A program made the position numbers and the translations under genes. Below the pieces are notes generated by a model. It was not told where the DNA came from, searched no databases, and saw only the letters and a list, made by a program, of their open reading frames with translations. A DNA stretch of 64,000 nt from assembly GCF_003182155.1 (NCBI RefSeq), contig NZ_QGTG01000001.1, forward strand, positions 850,390-914,389. Reading direction: 5' to 3'. The stretch comes from Chitinophaga sp. S165 (GTDB lineage Bacteria; Bacteroidota; Bacteroidia; Chitinophagales; Chitinophagaceae). Positions 62,191 to 64,000 of the stretch are shown here, piece after piece; the first letter of the stretch is position 1; each line of letters starts with the position of its first letter.

Positions 62191-64000
62191 TTAATCTTTT
62201 AACAATCCGCTTCTTGTCTCCTTCACCGTCTTGATGCCGCTTTCCGTTTCGCGCTTCACCCTGATCAGTGTTCCGTCGTCATCATATTCAAAGAAGGTCG
62301 CATAGTTATTTTCATCCAGTTCTGCCATCAGCCGCAGATCGGCAGGATTGTACACAAAAGAGCGCATATTGGCATTATAAGGATGTATACGCAGATCGTC
62401 CACGTATACGGTTGAAGTGCCTGTCGCCTGCACTGAAACGATCAGCTCTGTAGCATCCGCAGGGATATCTACCGGCTGCTCATATCGCTGCCAGCCGTCA
62501 ATGATACCGCCCTTAGGCGTTGCAATCAGTACAGTGGCAGTTGCGCCACGTCTCACCGAAATATTTAACCTGTTGCCTGTATATGTGAGACCCTTACAAT
62601 CCTTCTCTTCCTTCACCCAGGCGCTGATAACGATCCTTTTATCAGGAAGTGGCGAATACACCGGAAGTATAGCTTCTTTACCTGTCCGGATACCTCCGAG
62701 CACCTGTCCTCCACTTACGCAACTATTGGCATTCTTATTAAAAGAAAGATTAAACGCATCCGTACTATTCGGTACGATGACTGCACTGATACCTGCACTT
62801 TTGCCGGCAGCTATTTTCAGACTGTATTTCCCTGTATGTTGCTGCGTTGAATCGAGATCGCCTTTATAAGAAGAGAAATCAAAGTTCCTCCCACCACTGC
62901 ACGCTGTATCACAAGTGGCTCCTCCGAAATAATAATCCTCAAAGCCCTCATATGCAGCCTCACGGTAACGGCTGTTCTGCACCACCGCCGTGGTCATCGC
63001 ATCATCAAATCCATATATACCTGCGTTATACCGGCCCAGGGGATCTGTATTCTCCAGTTCCAATCCGCGCCTGTTATATAAAGTTGTTGCGTTGTTCCAT
63101 ACCCAGCGGGCAGAATCATACTGTGGCTGCCATCCGGAAGTACTACCCTTCTTCCAGAAAGAAACGAAGTCTTTAATAGTGCCATCTGTTCTGACATTGG
63201 TGCCCTGGGCCACACTGCTTTCCGTTCTTGCCGCGTAATAGGAATAACTACGCTGAAGCTTCCAGTTACCAAGCAGGCCGTATGTGTATGGGTTCACACT
63301 CGTATCTGTCACGGCGCTGTAGCACGTCAGATTATAAGGTGTCAGTGCTACGTTTACATCTGCATGGATAGGGTTCATACAGATATCAGAATATATGATC
63401 ACGTGGTAATTACCCTTGCTGTTCGGCGTAACCGGAGATAACACCGGGTTCTGTAACGTACTGCTGAATTTATCGGGCCCCGACCATGCATAGGTGATTG
63501 CTGTAGTTGGCAGGTTGATGATCTTAAACACGATCTTATCACCCACACAATACTCCAGTTTATCAGCAGTAGCCAGTTCCGCCGTTTCGAAATCGATTAT
63601 TTTCAGTCGTTGTACAGCTGCCGCACCACATTCATCTTCCACGCGCACGTCGTAGTTCTGATTTTTTATCAACTCATAGGCCCCGCCGGAAGTGGCAGTG
63701 CTGAATTTACCGGTGGTATTGGACGCCCAGTATGGCCCTGTGGAGCCTTTCCCTTCAGCGGCCAGCCTGTAGGTGAATACGCCTGTAGCAGCTTTACTGC
63801 CGCCGGCAGCAACAGCCACTATGCTACCCGAATTATCGGGGGCACCGGGGCAGACCCAGCCCAGCGAGTTATTAACGTCTATGATCAAAGGTTTATACGT
63901 GAAATTGATCTCTGCGATGTTCTCACCATTCCCGCTGGTACCATAGTCGGATATAATACTCGGATACGACGACATGCCTAACCTGTACAATCCTTCCGTC
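62191..64000 (-). CDS. RHS-associated surface protein, C-terminal part
   Basis: The open frame runs through the right edge of the window, so the start is outside. The visible 600 residues hold Ig/PKD-like beta modules (AVAAGGSKAATGVFTYRLAAEG; VFKIINLPTTAITYAWSGPDKFSS), a carbohydrate-binding-like module (KYSLKIAAGKSAGISAVI; VISAWVKEEKDCKG; IDGWQRYEQPVDIPADATELIV; TSTVYVDDLRIHP) and a closing segment typical of proteins placed just before DUF6443/RHS genes (FVYNPADLRLMAELDENNY; FFEYDDDGTLIRVKRETE). It is therefore the upstream partner of the 2708-residue protein, 33 bases away on the same strand. The TTG-like start at 63990 is only where a Met-type codon occurs and is not the real start. Confidence 0.82.
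   Translation of the reverse strand, partial: TEGLYRLGMSSYPSIISDYGTSGNGENIAEINFTYKPLIIDVNNSLGWVCPGAPDNSGSIVAVAAGGSKAATGVFTYRLAAEGKGSTGPYWASNTTGKFSTATSGGAYELIKNQNYDVRVEDECGAAAVQRLKIIDFETAELATADKLEYCVGDKIVFKIINLPTTAITYAWSGPDKFSSTLQNPVLSPVTPNSKGNYHVIIYSDICMNPIHADVNVALTPYNLTCYSAVTDTSVNPYTYGLLGNWKLQRSYSYYAARTESSVAQGTNVRTDGTIKDFVSFWKKGSTSGWQPQYDSARWVWNNATTLYNRRGLELENTDPLGRYNAGIYGFDDAMTTAVVQNSRYREAAYEGFEDYYFGGATCDTACSGGRNFDFSSYKGDLDSTQQHTGKYSLKIAAGKSAGISAVIVPNSTDAFNLSFNKNANSCVSGGQVLGGIRTGKEAILPVYSPLPDKRIVISAWVKEEKDCKGLTYTGNRLNISVRRGATATVLIATPKGGIIDGWQRYEQPVDIPADATELIVSVQATGTSTVYVDDLRIHPYNANMRSFVYNPADLRLMAELDENNYATFFEYDDDGTLIRVKRETESGIKTVKETRSGLLKD

Overview
The window reads as chromosome of a Bacteroidota member, most likely Chitinophaga or a close relative. 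The grounds are paired extracytoplasmic-function sigma factors with FecR/DUF4974 anti-sigma proteins and SusC/SusD importers carrying STN domains, a type IX secretion tail, FG-GAP surface proteins, a giant DUF6443/RHS protein, and promoters of the Bacteroidota type (TAnnTTTG at -7) with little sign of Shine-Dalgarno sites. No rRNA, tRNA, CRISPR array, transposase or integrase was found. The genus is inferred from gene style; no marker gene is present.

Layout. 1-2.3 kb: sigma factor, FecR and the first part of a SusC receptor that leaves the window. 2.5-4.7 kb: a thioredoxin-fold protein without its cysteines, a structured RNA stretch and a small secreted protein. 4.7-8.0 kb: a three-gene membrane operon built around a KAP-family P-loop NTPase split over two polypeptides, with a third membrane-anchored protein having a large outer domain. 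8.3-19.7 kb: a class C beta-lactamase-like hydrolase, then a second sigma/FecR/SusC/SusD set ending in a lipoprotein and a large zinc metalloprotease, which suggests peptide or protein capture. 19.8-25.6 kb: a Kir-type potassium channel, a 100-base near-perfect palindrome made of 11-base units, and two tandem FG-GAP paralogues, of which only one keeps its T9SS tail. 25.8-28.9 kb: a frameshifted glycerophosphodiesterase, an RluF-like pseudouridine synthase, a DUF1877 protein and a PKD protein.

29-39 kb is a mosaic of accessory genes: a DUF3626-like protein facing a DUF7003-like protein, a coding remnant, a stand-alone DUF262/DUF1524 (GmrSD-type) nuclease, a phosphodiester glycosidase, a lone tailspike-like beta-helix protein, a small P-loop NTPase, an AraC regulator with an NTF2-like partner, and an M50-like membrane protein that has lost its zinc site. 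Several of these look more AT-rich by eye than their neighbours.

39-54 kb: a parallel beta-helix lipoprotein, a glycine-zipper lipoprotein, a MetX-like hydrolase, an MFS transporter, a 735-residue protein with an internal duplication, a fatty acid desaturase, and a late cobalamin pathway cluster (cobB divergent from cobQ-cobD-cbiB) whose two divergent starts are only 29 bases apart and may be leaderless. 52.9-64 kb: a surface RHS operon on the minus strand: a partial upstream partner, a 2708-residue DUF6443/RHS protein with a unique C-terminal tail, and a lipoprotein gene joined to it by a TAATG stop-start overlap.

The best candidates for something undescribed are the split KAP operon (4.7-8.0 kb), the 11-base-phased palindrome (21.1 kb) and the RHS tail with its coupled lipoprotein (52.9-54.9 kb).
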